49,438 bases of DNA. Source: Saccharothrix sp. NRRL B-16348. Its GTDB lineage: Bacteria; Actinomycetota; Actinomycetes; Mycobacteriales; Pseudonocardiaceae. Positions 48,223 to 49,438 of the stretch are shown here, piece after piece. Location of the stretch: positions 1 through 49,438 of the forward strand of contig NZ_LGED01000228.1 in the NCBI RefSeq assembly GCF_001280085.1, written 5' to 3'. The notes beneath the pieces are model-generated. The model made no database searches and was not told the origin of the DNA. It saw only the letters and a list, made by a program, of their open reading frames with translations. The position numbers and the translations under genes were made by a program. How positions within the stretch are numbered: the first letter of the stretch is position 1; each line of letters opens with the position of its first letter.

Positions 48223-48983
48223 TCATCACCTGTCCGAAGTGCTTCACCGCCGACGACGTGCGACCTCCCCGAAGGCTGCCCGACGGCGTGCTGCAGTACC
48301 TCTGCACCAACCGCCAGGCACACGACGACCACGAGTGGTTCACCACGCGCGAAGCCGTCCAACCCCCGAGTGAAGTGCGGGAAGGCGTGACCGACGACCT
48401 CCTCGATCCGCTCGACCGCTGCGTCGACCCCGACGACCCGTTCCTCGAGTACGGAATCGTCGAGCACCGCCTGCGCACCCGCTTCCCCGACCTGTTCGCC
48501 GCCCACGTGGCCGACCAGGGGCACTCCATGTTCGGCTCCCGCGCCTACACCGCCTCCAGCGTCCGATTCGGCGTCGCCCTCGGCCGACTGGAACGGACGG
48601 GCAGCCTCGTCAGCCAGTACGGACCGGCGACAGGCGCCTGGCACTACAACGGCCAGGTCACCTACTGGGCCAAAGCAGTACCGCCGGATCGACGACGCAA
48701 GACCTGGGCCGAGCACTGCGCGGAAATCGGCCGCTCACCCACTGGACCGACGAGGACCGAGACGGTCTGGTCATCCCCGAGTAGCCCTTTCATCCCGAGA
48801 ACCGAGGTCAGCGCAGGACAGGCTGCGAGGCCACACCCGCAGAGCGCTCCCCCGCGCTCGGCTCAGGTCAAGGCTGTTGCCCTCCGGCCGCCGGGCCAAC
48901 TGGTACGACCGGGGCGCTTCTGGAGCGGTGACGAGCCGGACCTGCTGGGCGGCGCGCGGTTGGACGGGGAGATCGCGGCCTGA
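48219..48983 (+). CDS. zinc-ribbon-like protein with frameshifted C-terminus
   Basis: 254 aa as read; GTG 48219 overlaps the stop of the OGG-fold gene. The N-terminus carries CPKC (5-8) and a later LCTNRQAH, a possible zinc ribbon, followed by a helical DDLLDPLDRCVDPDDPF domain and GSRAYTASSVRFGVALGRLERTG. After AEHCAEIGRSP (near residue 174) the frame becomes low-complexity Pro/Ser/Arg, whereas the +1 alternative gives HWTDEDRDGLVIPE and a stop at 48782-48784. The original protein was probably about 188 aa, and one base was lost near 48735-48745. The extension of about 67 residues is thus likely non-native. Confidence 0.7.
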   Translation: MIITCPKCFTADDVRPPRRLPDGVLQYLCTNRQAHDDHEWFTTREAVQPPSEVREGVTDDLLDPLDRCVDPDDPFLEYGIVEHRLRTRFPDLFAAHVADQGHSMFGSRAYTASSVRFGVALGRLERTGSLVSQYGPATGAWHYNGQVTYWAKAVPPDRRRKTWAEHCAEIGRSPTGPTRTETVWSSPSSPFIPRTEVSAGQAARPHPQSAPPRSAQVKAVALRPPGQLVRPGRFWSGDEPDLLGGARLDGEIAA

Positions 48984-49017
48984 TTTCGTTTGCGACCGGC
49001 GGGCTTCGACGCTCACG

Positions 49018-49438
49018 ATGCCCATCGTGAGCAGTCGACTGCGGGCCATTGCCCGGGACACGGTGAGCATCGCCGAACGCGGTTCCTACCGGGTCGGGAC
49101 GGGCGAGGTCGACGTGCGCGCGGACGTCGCGCACGCCGTGGCCGGAACCCGTCTCTACGCGCCGGACGATCCGGTCGTGGTGCCGGAGCCCGTCGGCGAC
49201 ACGCGGATCGACGTGACGAACGAGTCGACGTTGGCCGCGACCCGGCGGCTGGGCGGCGATGTCGCGTGCCTGGTGTTCGCGTCGGCGCGCAACCCCGGCG
49301 GCGGGTTCCTCAACGGCGCGCAGGCGCAGGAGGAGAGCATGGCCCGCGGTTCGGCGCTGTACCCGTGCCTGCTGGCGGCAAGCGACTTCTACGCCCACCA
49401 CCGCGCGCACCCCGAGCTCACCTACAGCGATCGCGTGA
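49018..49438 (+). CDS. TIGR02452 family (microbial PARG-like) protein, 3' end outside window
   Basis: 140 codons visible from ATG 49018 (GTG 49027 also possible); the frame is open at the right edge. SSRLRAIARDTVSIAERG, then VTNESTLAATRRLG, and the diagnostic NPGGGFLNGAQAQEES, which holds the GGG-x6-8-QEE active-site loop of bacterial poly(ADP-ribose) glycohydrolases. The enzyme hydrolyses ADP-ribose linkages; in bacteria it may reverse toxin or host ADP-ribosylation. The full protein should be about 270 aa. Confidence 0.88.
   Translation, partial: MPIVSSRLRAIARDTVSIAERGSYRVGTGEVDVRADVAHAVAGTRLYAPDDPVVVPEPVGDTRIDVTNESTLAATRRLGGDVACLVFASARNPGGGFLNGAQAQEESMARGSALYPCLLAASDFYAHHRAHPELTYSDRV

Overview
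The window is GC-rich DNA with GTG starts, AGGAG-type ribosome binding sites, many Tat or lipoprotein signals, two ECF sigma/membrane-partner pairs, EspC/YbaB-type genes of the type VII secretion world, and secreted beta-helix and LDTR-repeat proteins. This points to an actinomycete, most likely Pseudonocardiaceae (Saccharothrix, Lentzea or Actinosynnema-like). That placement is inference from gene content and composition. The segment looks like accessory chromosome: few housekeeping genes, many secreted, toxin, immunity, defence and regulatory genes, and several broken genes.

Region by region. 1-2.1 kb: the 3' part of a secreted ricin-lectin/GH62 arabinofuranosidase, a bidirectional terminator, and a secreted FN3 protein. 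2.2-7.2 kb: a candidate conflict locus. A cytosolic papain-like (AvrRpt2-type) protease with three fascin-like repeats and a small downstream gene diverge from a 1001-aa protein that fuses a KAP P-loop NTPase, a TIR-like domain and an NB-ARC ATPase. 7.3-11.3 kb: a class C beta-lactamase-like esterase, an ECF sigma factor with its membrane partner, a striking 33-bp inverted repeat, and a PaaX-type regulator. 11.85-12.64 kb: an array of eight tRNA or tRNA-like genes (Arg, Asp, Pro, Thr, Val, His, Met, Cys), several lacking bases that are normally invariant. 12.7-14.2 kb: a SigE-family sigma factor and a membrane partner. 14.2-20.2 kb: a cell-wall-anchored SdrD-like protein (LADTG signal), a membrane protein, a beta-helix lipoprotein and a Tat-exported Dyp peroxidase. 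20.2-26.4 kb: a DUF6892-like protein, an alpha/beta hydrolase-TetR operon with two visible operators, an S33 tripeptidyl-aminopeptidase lipoprotein, a tannase/feruloyl esterase and a TetR regulator. 26.7-38.2 kb: a vanadium-haloperoxidase pseudogene, then a polymorphic toxin island: an Imm52 immunity gene, a decayed gene, a second putative immunity gene and a 2856-aa SpvB/RHS toxin with a His/Asp-rich C-terminal domain. 38.5-40.3 kb: a TetR regulator divergent from a second beta-lactamase-like esterase, with a long palindromic operator. 40.5-43.2 kb: a 913-aa beta-helix/PKD/LDTR secreted protein. 43.5-46 kb: a type VII cassette (YbaB-like, EspC-like, WXG-type toxin with a His-Cys caspase-like C-terminus, putative immunity protein) followed by a dead IS integrase fragment. 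46.7 kb to the end: a RibD_C/DHFR-like reductase, a coupled OGG-fold/zinc-ribbon gene pair whose second member has a 3' frameshift, and the 5' part of a TIGR02452 PARG-like gene.

Common threads are inter-bacterial and phage conflict (the KAP-TIR-NB-ARC fusion, RHS and type VII toxins with immunity genes, decaying immunity genes, an unusual tRNA array) and secreted enzymes each controlled by a local regulator. All family assignments come from reading translated motifs by eye; no database search was run.
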